From Candidatus Bathyarchaeota archaeon (lineage in GTDB: Archaea; Thermoproteota; Bathyarchaeia; Bathyarchaeales; Bathycorpusculaceae): a stretch of 43,995 bases of DNA. The notes below the pieces were generated by a model that saw nothing but the letters and a program-made list of their open reading frames with translations, had not been told where the DNA came from and did not search any database. Shown piece by piece: positions 31,304 through 38,027 of the stretch (position 1 is its first letter; every line of letters starts with the position of its first letter). The stretch lies in contig JAOUPS010000005.1 in the NCBI GenBank assembly GCA_029879735.1, positions 1-43,995 of the forward strand, written 5' to 3'. Both the position numbers and the translations under genes were made by a program.

Positions 31304-32716
31304 GTGAATAAAACCAAGATCATCTGTACGATCGGTCCAGCTAGTCTTTCTCGAAACACGCTTGAGAAGATGTATCGCGCGGGAATGAATGGGGCTAGAA
31401 TAAACACGGCTTATGGGACACTTGACCAGTACAAAGTTATCATTAGCAGTCTCCGAGAAGTGGCAGACATCCCAATAATCATCGACGTAAAGGGACCTGA
31501 AATAAGGCTCAAAACAAAAGGCAGGAGAACTGTCAATAAAGGCGACGTTCTTGAAGTAGGCAAAGACGAAAAAATAAGCTTCAACAACAACATCTATGAC
31601 GATGTGGATGTCGGTGATAATGTTCTTATTGACAATGGTAGGCTGAGAACGCAAATCGTAGAAAAACAGAAAGGCTTATTGAAACTGCTTGCAACAACAA
31701 GCGGCATAATAGATGACGGAAAAGGAGTCAACATCCCGAATAAGAAGCTCGCAGCTCTAACCCTCTCAAGTAAAGACCTGGAAATAGTAGATCTCGCAAA
31801 AGAATGTGATGCCGAGTTCATAGCTCTCTCATTTACCAGAAATGCTCAGGACGTGAACAACCTGAAGAAAGAGGCCAACGGGTTCAAGGGCGCAATCATC
31901 GCCAAGATCGAGAATTCTGAAGGTGTCGACAAATTCAATGAGATCCTTGATGCTGCAGACGGAATCATGGTAGCAAGAGGCGATCTAGGCGTTGAAATAG
32001 AACCTGAAAAGGTTCCGCTCGTTCAGAAATCAATAATCAGAAAATGCAATCAACGAGGAAAGACAGTTGTAACGGCAACAGAAATGCTTGAATCCATGAC
32101 GTACCAGCCAATACCCACCAGAGCTGAAGTCAGCGATGTGGCCAACGCAATATTGGATGGAACAGAAGTAACAATGCTCTCAGGAGAGACGGCAGTAGGA
32201 CGGTACCCTGTAGAATCTGTCTTGATTATGTCCAAAATAGCGAACGAAACTGAAAAGGCAGTGGAAAGTCACATCGAAGACGAGGGATTTATCAACATCT
32301 CAGACACCATAAGTAAGGCAGTTCCGAGGATATGCCAAGAAATGCCCGTAGACAAAGTCGTCACCCTGACCAGGTCAGGCTACACGGCTCGAATGATCTC
32401 AAGATTCAAGATCCTTCAACCAATAATCGCCGTTACACCTAACAAACGCGTCAAGAGACAACTTGAACTGTCGTTTGGCGTCTACCCCGTGTACATTGAT
32501 TACCTTAAAGAGGATGACCGTATTCTGGCAACTGCAAACAAGCTCCATTCAATGGGCCTCATCGACGACCAAGACACAATTATTTTCACCGCAGCCTTCA
32601 GAACCTCCAAGCCACATTCAAGCAATCTGATTGAGGTACACAACATCAAAGAACTTATAGAGCTGACTGAAATACAACATACAAGCTCGCACCATAACAA
32701 ATTTACGGCACACTAG
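31304..32716 (+). CDS. pyk: Pyruvate kinase
   Basis: 470 residues. Transfers phosphate from phosphoenolpyruvate to ADP, the last glycolytic step. Core motifs: TKIICTIGPAS at the start, DVKGPEIRLK, catalytic Lys in AKIENSEGV, metal-binding VARGDLGVEI, and TATEMLESM near the nucleotide site. The N-terminal substrate loop reads ARINTAYG where RxNFSHG is usual; Arg and Asn are kept but the Ser and His are not. The C-terminal domain is complete, with a short His/Ser-rich tail. It starts at a GTG with GGAG about 9 nt upstream. Confidence 0.95.
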   Translation: MNKTKIICTIGPASLSRNTLEKMYRAGMNGARINTAYGTLDQYKVIISSLREVADIPIIIDVKGPEIRLKTKGRRTVNKGDVLEVGKDEKISFNNNIYDDVDVGDNVLIDNGRLRTQIVEKQKGLLKLLATTSGIIDDGKGVNIPNKKLAALTLSSKDLEIVDLAKECDAEFIALSFTRNAQDVNNLKKEANGFKGAIIAKIENSEGVDKFNEILDAADGIMVARGDLGVEIEPEKVPLVQKSIIRKCNQRGKTVVTATEMLESMTYQPIPTRAEVSDVANAILDGTEVTMLSGETAVGRYPVESVLIMSKIANETEKAVESHIEDEGFINISDTISKAVPRICQEMPVDKVVTLTRSGYTARMISRFKILQPIIAVTPNKRVKRQLELSFGVYPVYIDYLKEDDRILATANKLHSMGLIDDQDTIIFTAAFRTSKPHSSNLIEVHNIKELIELTEIQHTSSHHNKFTAH

Positions 32717-32729
32717 AGGTATTCATCGA

Positions 32730-32737
32730 TGCGCGCA
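32730..32737. repeat. GCGC element (TGCGCGCA)
   Basis: Perfect 8-bp palindrome, extended to ATGCGCGCAT, 13 nt after the pyk stop. Confidence 0.55.
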
Positions 32738-32845
32738 TTTCAATTTGATAGCTTGGCATTGTTTTTATCACTCAAAATTCAATCCAGAAGCAACGATTAT
32801 CCCAATTGACCTGAGTGTATTACAAGGGTGAGAGTATCCTAAAGT

Positions 32846-32855
32846 AGCGCGCGCT
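32846..32855. repeat. GCGC element (AGCGCGCGCT)
   Basis: Followed by CTTTATCC, the same downstream context as at 11832, and upstream of the coiled-coil gene. Confidence 0.6.
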
Positions 32856-32913
32856 CTTTATCCAAAGACTTTAATTTAGACTGGTTCAAACAATAAAGTG
32901 GAGAGATGGGCTT

Positions 32914-33678
32914 ATGTGGAAAAAGAAAGAAAAGCAGAAAGAAGAGAAAGAGGAAAGTTTGTTGAAGGAGCTATGTGGGGACGATGCAAAATTATATGAT
33001 TTTCTCGGAAGCCACCTGTATTTAGATCCTATAGCGGCCATATCCAAAAAGGATTTCGAGATCCTCATCGAGGAGGCAGAGAAAAGTATCAAGGATAAAA
33101 ATTATGAAGAAGCAAGGCGGAAATATATACTGGCAGTGGATAAGGCCATTTTCGAGGCCACTCAAAACCCAGGGGAAAGGGATAGATACATCAAACTTAT
33201 CCAAGACCTCGCGTCGAAGGCTGCAAAAGTGACAGAGAAAGTAAAAGAGAAGTTACCGAAGGAAGGATCGGCTGACTATGCCTCTTCCCTTGAAGGACGC
33301 ATTAAAAATTATGAATTTATGAGCGAAAGAATTGAAGATGTACTAAGAATAGCTTCTCTCTTTTACAACGAGAGATTAGAAGAGCTGGGAGCAGGGGAGA
33401 GACGAGAGGCAAGAAGAGAAGAGAGAAAAGAAGCTGAGAGAGAAGAAGAGACAAAAGAGAAGGAAGCAGAGGAGAAGCGAGAAGCAAGAAGAGAAGAGAG
33501 AAAAGGGATGGGAAGAGGAGAGAGAAAAGAAGCTGAGAGAGAAGACAAGAGAGAAGAGAAAAAAGCAAGGGAGAAGCGAGAAGCAAGAAGAGAAGAGGGA
33601 AGAGAAGCTGAGAGAGAAGAAGCGAGAATTGAGGAGGGAGAAAGGGAGAGACGAGAAGCGAAAAGAAAAGCGCGCTAA
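32914..33678 (+). CDS. Charged coiled-coil protein with 33-residue repeat
   Basis: 254 residues. Residues about 40-145 form an ordered helical region (YLDPIAAISKKDFEILIEEA, then NYEEARRKYILAVDKAIFEA) that looks TPR-like. Residues 160-254 are Arg/Glu/Lys only, with unit REARREERKEAEREE repeated at a period of 33 residues (99 nt, for example 33421 and 33520). The tail is probably a long single helix or disordered. The gene ends inside an AGCGCGCT element (KRKAR*), so its natural end may be lost. ATG with GGAGAGATGGG upstream. Confidence 0.6.
   Translation: MWKKKEKQKEEKEESLLKELCGDDAKLYDFLGSHLYLDPIAAISKKDFEILIEEAEKSIKDKNYEEARRKYILAVDKAIFEATQNPGERDRYIKLIQDLASKAAKVTEKVKEKLPKEGSADYASSLEGRIKNYEFMSERIEDVLRIASLFYNERLEELGAGERREARREERKEAEREEETKEKEAEEKREARREERKGMGRGERKEAEREDKREEKKAREKREARREEGREAEREEARIEEGERERREAKRKAR
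33385..33668 (+). repeat. Purine-rich tract with 99-nt tandem period
   Basis: The plus strand is nearly all A and G here, with few C and very few T. The unit GAGAGAAAAGAAGCTGAGAG occurs at 33421 and 33520, and GGAGAAGCGAGAAGCAAGAA at 33472 and 33571. Both pairs are 99 nt apart, indicating in-frame tandem duplication. Confidence 0.7.
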
Positions 33679-33698
33679 GCATATATAGCGTACGCGTG
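33669..33698. repeat. Two GCGC elements (AGCGCGCT, AGCGTACGCGTG)
   Basis: The first (33669-33676) supplies the last codons and part of the stop of the coiled-coil gene. The second (33687-33698) follows after 10 nt. Confidence 0.55.
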
Positions 33699-33719
33699 TT
33701 AATCAACGTGTGAAGTATA

Positions 33720-33896
33720 ATGTTCCAAAAAATTGTGTCTTTCGTAGGCGCAATTTTGATAGTGCTAGCAGTAGTTTTGCTGCTAGGAAACTTGGGTGAC
33801 AGCACTTTTCCAGTATTCTTAGGATTGCTAGGAACAATCGTCATAGGCGCTTTTTTCCTAAGCAAGAAGAAAAAATGGCTAATATCGAACAAATAA
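33720..33896 (+). CDS. Small two-helix membrane protein (58 aa)
   Basis: MFQKIVSFVGAILIVLAVVL is the first hydrophobic helix; VFLGLLGTIVIGAFFL is the second; the end is basic (SKKKKW). Both helices are typical membrane spans joined by a short GNLGDSTFP turn. ATG start; ribosome site weak (GAAGTATA). No family recognised. Positioned between the coiled-coil and signal-peptide membrane genes, all on the plus strand. Confidence 0.55.
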   Translation: MFQKIVSFVGAILIVLAVVLLLGNLGDSTFPVFLGLLGTIVIGAFFLSKKKKWLISNK

Positions 33897-33999
33897 TAGA
33901 AGCTACAATATAAGCTGTTCGTGTTGGAATTATTACACTTATGCCAAAGTATAGGTATGATCATTTGCTTCGATTGTTTGGGGTTCAACCTATGATCCA

Positions 34000-34036
34000 A
34001 GCGCGCGCGGTAGTGCGCAAACACCAGTGCGCTACC
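34000..34036. repeat. GCGC element cluster (AGCGCGCGCGG and two GTGCGC)
   Basis: AGCGCGCGCGG at 34000-34010, then TAGTGCGCA and CCAGTGCGCTACC. GGTAG and CTACC ends can pair, giving a possible stem-loop upstream of the next gene. Confidence 0.55.
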
Positions 34037-34092
34037 TATATTAAGGTAAACCGAACCATAATCAGAAACAGAAAGAGTTGCAGGGTGTAACT

Positions 34093-35118
34093 ATGACGAG
34101 CAAAAATGGGTTATTCCTTTTAATTTGTTTTTGCTTCTTGTCATTGTCCATTTCAGTTTCACTTGCATTGGCTCATGCTCCTCTAGGGACAGGTGATAAT
34201 GAAAGTATAGACACAGCCACTTTCATACCTGACCCAACAAAGTCCTGGGCCATATATGCTGAACTGCATGAAGGCGGAGAAGCCCAATACTACGGTTTCA
34301 ACATAACTGCAGGAAAAAGAATACACGTCATGCTATACAAATCAATGCGTCCTGAAGAGTCAGACTTTTTACCAGGATTCGTACTTATGGGTCCAAGCTT
34401 GAGCGACCAAGGCACTGTTCCGGATTACGTAGAGAAACCCGCAGGGGTAAACGCGTCCGTGGTCGAAGGAAATCAACCTGCACAAGGCACCTATGAACCT
34501 TTCTCTCCAGGCACTTTCTACTCTCTCGGCGAGTTGCAAATTGATGCACCTAGCTCAGGTACTTACTACGTTGCAGTTTACGAACAGGACATGGGCGGCC
34601 ATTACGGCCTCGCAGTAGGCGACCTCGAAACCTATGGCATAGATGAATGGGTCCTAATTCCCCTCAGTCTACTAGGAGTATACCAGTGGGAAGGTCAAAG
34701 CCTCGCATTGGTGCTTGCGCCAATGATAGCGACAGTTGCAGTTGGAGCAGTGTTAGTCGGATGGCAGCTGAAGAAACGAGGGGCTCTTGGAAAAGTAACG
34801 ATTTGGCTTGGAGTTTTGGCAGGTCTTCTCTTCATTGGATCTGGCGTCATCATCTTATTCCAAATGATTTACTCTATAATGCTAACCGCGTTTAGCTCAG
34901 AAGTTGTGATTACACTTGTGTTCGCTCTAATCCCAATTGTTCTCGGACTAGCAACTATCGTTCTGTCATTAAGAGGGACTGAGAAACTGAGTGTCAAGAA
35001 GCGAATCTTTTTTGTCATTCTAGGAGTTGTAGCTCTATTCATGTGGGCTGGGCTCTTCGTCGGTCCCGCATTGGCTATCGTTGTAGGCATCATGCCCCTT
35101 TCCTCGAAGAAGAAATGA
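34093..35118 (+). CDS. Secreted-domain membrane protein (hypothetical)
   Basis: 341 residues from the ATG at 34093, preceded by AGGGTG; a TTG at 34078 is the alternative. An N-terminal signal peptide (LFLLICFCFLSLSISVSLAL) is followed by an extracellular beta-rich domain (residues about 28-185), with a pre-peptidase-like pattern EAQYYGFNITAGKRIHVML and GTYYVAVYEQDMGGHYGLAV. Four membrane helices close the protein (about 205-335). The architecture suggests a surface receptor or channel-associated protein; no function is claimed. The 3' end overlaps the SANT-like gene on the other strand by 29 nt. Confidence 0.65.
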   Translation: MTSKNGLFLLICFCFLSLSISVSLALAHAPLGTGDNESIDTATFIPDPTKSWAIYAELHEGGEAQYYGFNITAGKRIHVMLYKSMRPEESDFLPGFVLMGPSLSDQGTVPDYVEKPAGVNASVVEGNQPAQGTYEPFSPGTFYSLGELQIDAPSSGTYYVAVYEQDMGGHYGLAVGDLETYGIDEWVLIPLSLLGVYQWEGQSLALVLAPMIATVAVGAVLVGWQLKKRGALGKVTIWLGVLAGLLFIGSGVIILFQMIYSIMLTAFSSEVVITLVFALIPIVLGLATIVLSLRGTEKLSVKKRIFFVILGVVALFMWAGLFVGPALAIVVGIMPLSSKKK

Positions 35119-35323
35119 TTGAAAAGCGCGCGCGATTGAGAGGGACACTTGTCGTCGTCTGCCGCTCTGGGGACAACGACAACTGCTCGACTTTTTTAGC
35201 TACAGCTCCAGGCGTCCGCTCTAACTCCTTTGCTAAAACATCAAAATTAGTTATGCCCTTCTTCCACAACTGGATGAGTTTAGCCTCTTCCGCCCAGATC
35301 CAATAATATTTTTTCTTAGGCAT
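35090..35323 (-). CDS. SANT/Myb-like HTH protein, truncated at a GCGC element
   Basis: 77 residues. YYWIWAEEAKLIQLWKKGIT, then FDVLAKELERTPGAVAKKVE, is an archaeal SANT/homeodomain-like DNA-binding unit. In relatives this is followed by a TTT(S/D)-LP linker and a helical C-terminal domain. Here the frame reads TTTSVPLN, then immediately enters CGCGCGCGCT and continues with unrelated residues (SIISSSRKGA) into the 3' end of the neighbouring membrane gene. The C-terminal half is missing. ATG start. Confidence 0.6.
   Translation of the reverse strand: MPKKKYYWIWAEEAKLIQLWKKGITNFDVLAKELERTPGAVAKKVEQLSLSPERQTTTSVPLNRARFSIISSSRKGA
35125..35135. repeat. GCGC element (AGCGCGCGCGA) at the SANT-HTH truncation point
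   Basis: Seven nt after the membrane-protein stop and exactly where the HTH protein loses family similarity. Confidence 0.65.
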
Positions 35324-35355
35324 GTTGACTGATCAACACCCCTGAGATCGTTCTT

Positions 35356-35367
35356 AGCGCACGCGCT
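35356..35367. repeat. GCGC element (AGCGCACGCGCT), twin 1
   Basis: Identical 12-mer to the copy at 35564; downstream TTATCG. Confidence 0.6.
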
Positions 35368-35563
35368 TTATCGTCAGCTAGATCATCAGTTGTAAGATGC
35401 ACAAGATTACAAACACTGTCAGGCGAAACTGAAACCAAACATCTGGCCCCGTTACGTAGTTAATTTAAAAACGTGAAAAGGCACATTTAAGGAATTTTGC
35501 TGAAAAAACGATAAGAAAAAACCGTAATTAAAAAAATCACCCTATTTTGCCGTGATTGTTTTT

Positions 35564-35575
35564 AGCGCACGCGCT
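35564..35575. repeat. GCGC element (AGCGCACGCGCT), twin 2
   Basis: 208 nt from twin 1, same orientation. Confidence 0.6.
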
Positions 35576-35615
35576 TACAAATTCAATTGTTAATATACTA
35601 ATCTTCAATTCTTAA

Positions 35616-35628
35616 ATCTTATATTTAA
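35616..35628 (+). promoter_or_regulatory. TATA box of the YbjN-type gene
   Basis: TCTTATATTTAAT, centred about 28 nt upstream of the ATG at 35651, so the mRNA is probably leaderless. Confidence 0.5.
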
Positions 35629-35650
35629 TAACAATGACATACGTAGGCCC

Positions 35651-36079
35651 ATGGTAACTCTAGAAGAATTGAGGAGTAGAATCGAAACCTACATGCGCCA
35701 GAAGGGCCTGCCTTACACAGTAGAACCGACAGGAATCTATAGGATCTCACATGGCACGACGTTTGTCAGACTCGGGGTCTTTCAAACGAAAGCTGGAGTT
35801 AACATCCTGAAGCTAATGGCACCTGTAGCCTTGGAAATCACCAAGATAACCCCCGAACTTACACGCTTCCTAGCCGAGAAGAATGGTGAACTACTGTTCG
35901 GCAAGTTTTCCCTTTATACAAAGAATAAGAACATCATGTATGAACACACTCTATTCGGCGACACCTTGAGCGCTGAGACGCTATACACATCGATAGTCCT
36001 TATCGTGGGGACTGCCGACCAGTTCGATGAACAAGTCGCAAAAATGGCTGCAGGCAAGCGGGTAAAGGACTTACTGTAG
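35651..36079 (+). CDS. YbjN/T3SS-chaperone-like domain protein
   Basis: 142 residues. The alpha/beta pattern with RLGVFQTKAGVNILKLMAPV, then LLFGKFSLYTKNKNIMYEHT and LFGDTLSAETLYTSIVLIV, is that of YbjN-like proteins, small peptide-binding chaperone folds without a defined archaeal role. ATG start close behind its TATA box. After the TAG stop the same frame remains open for 31 codons with a Pro/Ser/Thr linker (VPPPSTPTKSDLKYFLRW), so the stop might be recent. Confidence 0.7.
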   Translation: MVTLEELRSRIETYMRQKGLPYTVEPTGIYRISHGTTFVRLGVFQTKAGVNILKLMAPVALEITKITPELTRFLAEKNGELLFGKFSLYTKNKNIMYEHTLFGDTLSAETLYTSIVLIVGTADQFDEQVAKMAAGKRVKDLL

Positions 36080-36228
36080 GCGAAGGTTCCACCACCGTCA
36101 ACGCCGACAAAGTCAGACCTGAAATATTTTCTCCGTTGGATGAGGACTGAACATCTCTCTTCGGAATGCTGTTAGACCAATCACAGCATAACCCATATGC
36201 TAACTCACTAATATGAGTGCGAAATAGG

Positions 36229-36238
36229 TGCGCGCGCT
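36229..36238. repeat. GCGC element (TGCGCGCGCT)
   Basis: Alternating 10-mer followed by CTGCGG. Confidence 0.6.
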
Positions 36239-36328
36239 CTGCGGTTCCTAAACCAAAATTAGTTGGTGCAGCGTTCTTGAAAACAAAAGTCTTATGCCCC
36301 TCAAAAATAGTATGCAGACACGAATGAA

Positions 36329-36457
36329 ATGGGAATATTCGATAAGCTTTCCAAGTCACGAACAATCCGAGCATTTGTAGCAAAGACGCTCGTTGGTCCA
36401 TCCGATTGCAGGATCAAAATTTCAGCGCGCGAGCTAACCAGCCAAATCCAGAGATGA
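36329..36457 (+). pseudogene. 42-codon ORF, possible gene fragment
   Basis: Reads MGIFDKLSKSRTIRAFVAKT, then LVGPSDCRIKISARELTSQI, a protein-like sequence. It crosses the GCGC element at 36424 (codons for Ser-Ala-Arg-Glu-Leu) and ends at TGA 36455-36457. No ribosome site. A fragment or a genuine small protein. Confidence 0.3.
36424..36435. repeat. GCGC element (AGCGCGCGAGCT)
   Basis: One mismatch to the alternating pattern; about 20 nt upstream of repeat copy 2. Confidence 0.5.
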
Positions 36458-36495
36458 AAAAGGGGGTTTGCGGGAGATATCTCCATTTGTCTCTG
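36457..36495 (+). repeat. GGGGGTTTGCGGGAGATATC repeat, copy 2
   Basis: AAAAAGGGGGTTTGCGGGAG, then ATATCTCCATTTGTCTCTGG. GGAGATATCTCC is a perfect palindrome. Copy 4 shares the whole 35-40 nt, including TCTCTGG. Confidence 0.65.
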
Positions 36496-36517
36496 GTTCA
36501 AACCCGGCCCTCGGCAC
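36488..36517 (+). other. tRNA-like 3' fragment
   Basis: GGTTCAAACCCGG resembles a T-arm, and CCCTCGGCA resembles the 3' acceptor strand plus discriminator base of a tRNA. The matching 5' acceptor (GCCGAGG) is absent upstream, so this is not an intact tRNA. It could be the 3' part of a tRNA left by an integrative element, or chance. Confidence 0.35.
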
Positions 36518-36632
36518 TTTTATGGACTTTTGGCATAAGCCCTCGACACCTTACTTTCGTTTACGAAAGAACTTCAATTCTTGAGAGTCACAGATATACT
36601 CAAATCCTTAAAGCTTATCAAGGTGTTCTGAT

Positions 36633-37355
36633 GTGAAAGACGAGAAGATGAAAGTAAAGGCGATTCTCTTTGACCTAGATGGAACGATTTTTGACATTAC
36701 TGAAAGGGACGCCTTTGCACGCTATAAGGCTCTAAACGAGCTTGGCCATAATGTTTCTTTAGATGAAGTTAAGCAAAGCTACCGCTTTGGCATAGGACGA
36801 CTGGGCCCTGTCAAAGAGCTTGGAATAAAATTCACAGAAAAAGAGGAAGAAGAATACATCAAAGCAAGTTTTGCTCATTTTACAGAGAGAGAAGCTTTGA
36901 AGTTGACGAAAATCCACAATGGGGCATATAATGTACTCTCTACTCTTTCCAAAAGATTTAGACTGGTTATTGTGACTTCTAGAGACGCTCTTTCATCCAC
37001 AGAAGAGGAAATAGAATGCTTCAAGATAAGAAAATTCTTCAAATTGATTGTGACTAGAGAGGTTGCCGCAGAATATCATGGAGTCAAAAAGATACCGCTG
37101 CTTCCTTTTCAGGAGCAAAGAAAGAAATTATACGAATGTGCAATTGGCTTGACGAAAATAGATCCCGGAGATATGCTATGTATAGGTGATTCGGTTGGAG
37201 AGTTAGAGCCAGCAAAAAAGTTGGGGATCAAGACGATAGGAGTCTTAACTGGATTCAGCAGTAAAGAAGACATGGAAAAGGCCTCAATCTCAACAATTCA
37301 AGATATCACTCATCTTGTCAAGATTTTGGACTGCTCAAAAAATACTCTCTCTTAA
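36633..37355 (+). CDS. HAD-superfamily hydrolase
   Basis: 240 residues. Motif I is ILFDLDGTIFD (nucleophile and acid Asp), motif II VIVTSRD, motif III a Lys near KKIPL, and motif IV MLCIGDSVGELEPAKKLG. The cap is helical (residues about 20-95), as in phosphoglycolate-phosphatase-like members. The substrate is a small phosphate ester. GTG at 36633 or ATG at 36648 may be the start; GACGAGAAG precedes the latter. A second, distinct HAD gene ends the window. Confidence 0.9.
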   Translation: MKDEKMKVKAILFDLDGTIFDITERDAFARYKALNELGHNVSLDEVKQSYRFGIGRLGPVKELGIKFTEKEEEEYIKASFAHFTEREALKLTKIHNGAYNVLSTLSKRFRLVIVTSRDALSSTEEEIECFKIRKFFKLIVTREVAAEYHGVKKIPLLPFQEQRKKLYECAIGLTKIDPGDMLCIGDSVGELEPAKKLGIKTIGVLTGFSSKEDMEKASISTIQDITHLVKILDCSKNTLS

Positions 37356-37359
37356 ACAG

Positions 37360-37390
37360 AAAAAAAAGGGAGTTGCGGGAGACATCTCCA
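37360..37390 (+). repeat. GGGAGTTGCGGGAGACATC repeat, copy 3
   Basis: AAAAAAAAGGGAGTTGCGGG, then AGACATCTCCATCC. It sits 5 nt after the HAD stop and upstream of the adenosyltransferase promoter region. Confidence 0.6.
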
Positions 37391-37453
37391 TCCTCATATT
37401 TAAAACTTATAATAATCCATTATGAAAGAAATAGCGTGAAAAGAGGAAGCCGA

Positions 37454-37966
37454 ATGGGTTATGTTTACCTTTATACGGGGACAGGTGCTGGAAAAACCGC
37501 AAACGCCTTGGGCTTGGCGCTGCGATCTGTTGGACACAAACGCAAGGTTGTCATAATTCAGTTCTTGAAATGGTGGAAGAACACTGGTGAATACAAGATT
37601 CGGAGGATGCTTGCACCTTACTATGAAATTTATCAGTTCGGACGCAAAGGATGGCACGGACTAAGCAATTTAGGCGAAGAAGACAAGAGGTTAGCTCATG
37701 AAGCCTTAAAGTTCGCCGAAAAAATCGTTAAGGAGAAAAAACCTCATCTGCTAGTTCTAGACGAGATTAATCTGGCTTTACACTGCAAGCTCTTAGAAGT
37801 AAAAGAAGTTCTGGAATTTCTAGACAAAATCTCAAAAAAGACAGATGTTGTCTTAACAGGAAGATTCGCCCCAAAAGAACTCATAGACCGAGCAGAGTTT
37901 GTAAACGAAATAATTGATGTTAAACATCCGAAGGAAATGGTTGCAACAAAAGGAGTACAATTTTAA
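37454..37966 (+). CDS. cobO: Cob(I)alamin (corrinoid) adenosyltransferase, CobA/CobO type
   Basis: 170 residues from the ATG at 37454, chosen because GAGG lies upstream and the conserved start GYVYLYTGTGAGKTANAL follows. Earlier in-frame codons are not protein-like. P-loop GTGAGKT is at residues 9-15, with later VIIQFLKWWKNTGEY and the Walker B-like LLVLDEINLAL. It attaches the adenosyl group of ATP to cobalt in corrinoids, making coenzyme B12 forms. Located upstream of gcvPA on the same strand. Confidence 0.9.
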   Translation: MGYVYLYTGTGAGKTANALGLALRSVGHKRKVVIIQFLKWWKNTGEYKIRRMLAPYYEIYQFGRKGWHGLSNLGEEDKRLAHEALKFAEKIVKEKKPHLLVLDEINLALHCKLLEVKEVLEFLDKISKKTDVVLTGRFAPKELIDRAEFVNEIIDVKHPKEMVATKGVQF

Positions 37967-38027
37967 AATTTCAAAAGGCTAAAGTTCAGCAATATTCAAA
38001 AAACTTAAAGAAGCTATTGCCCATTTA

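Larger units (their letters stand above)
35324..35650. other. AT-rich gene-free interval with twin GCGC elements
   Basis: About 325 nt. It contains AGCGCACGCGCT at 35356 and at 35564, within a nearly identical 19-nt context (GTT-YTTAGCGCACGCGCTT). It ends with the TATA box of the YbjN-type gene. No ORF or RNA recognised. Confidence 0.5.
36080..36628. other. Gene-poor interval with repeats and fragments
   Basis: About 550 nt. It holds two GCGC elements, a 42-codon ORF, a copy of the GGGGGTTTGCGGGAGATATC repeat and a tRNA-like 3' end. No complete gene. Confidence 0.5.

Noticed and set aside
33317-34024. 235-codon minus-strand frame rich in Ser and Leu
   Set aside because: It is the complement of the Arg/Glu repeat tract; the Leu/Ser run is a direct consequence of AAG/GAG codons on the other strand.
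36420-36517. Intact tRNA gene, possibly with an intron
   Set aside because: No 5' acceptor strand complementary to CCTCGGC and no anticodon or D-arm could be found upstream; only the 3' end looks tRNA-like.
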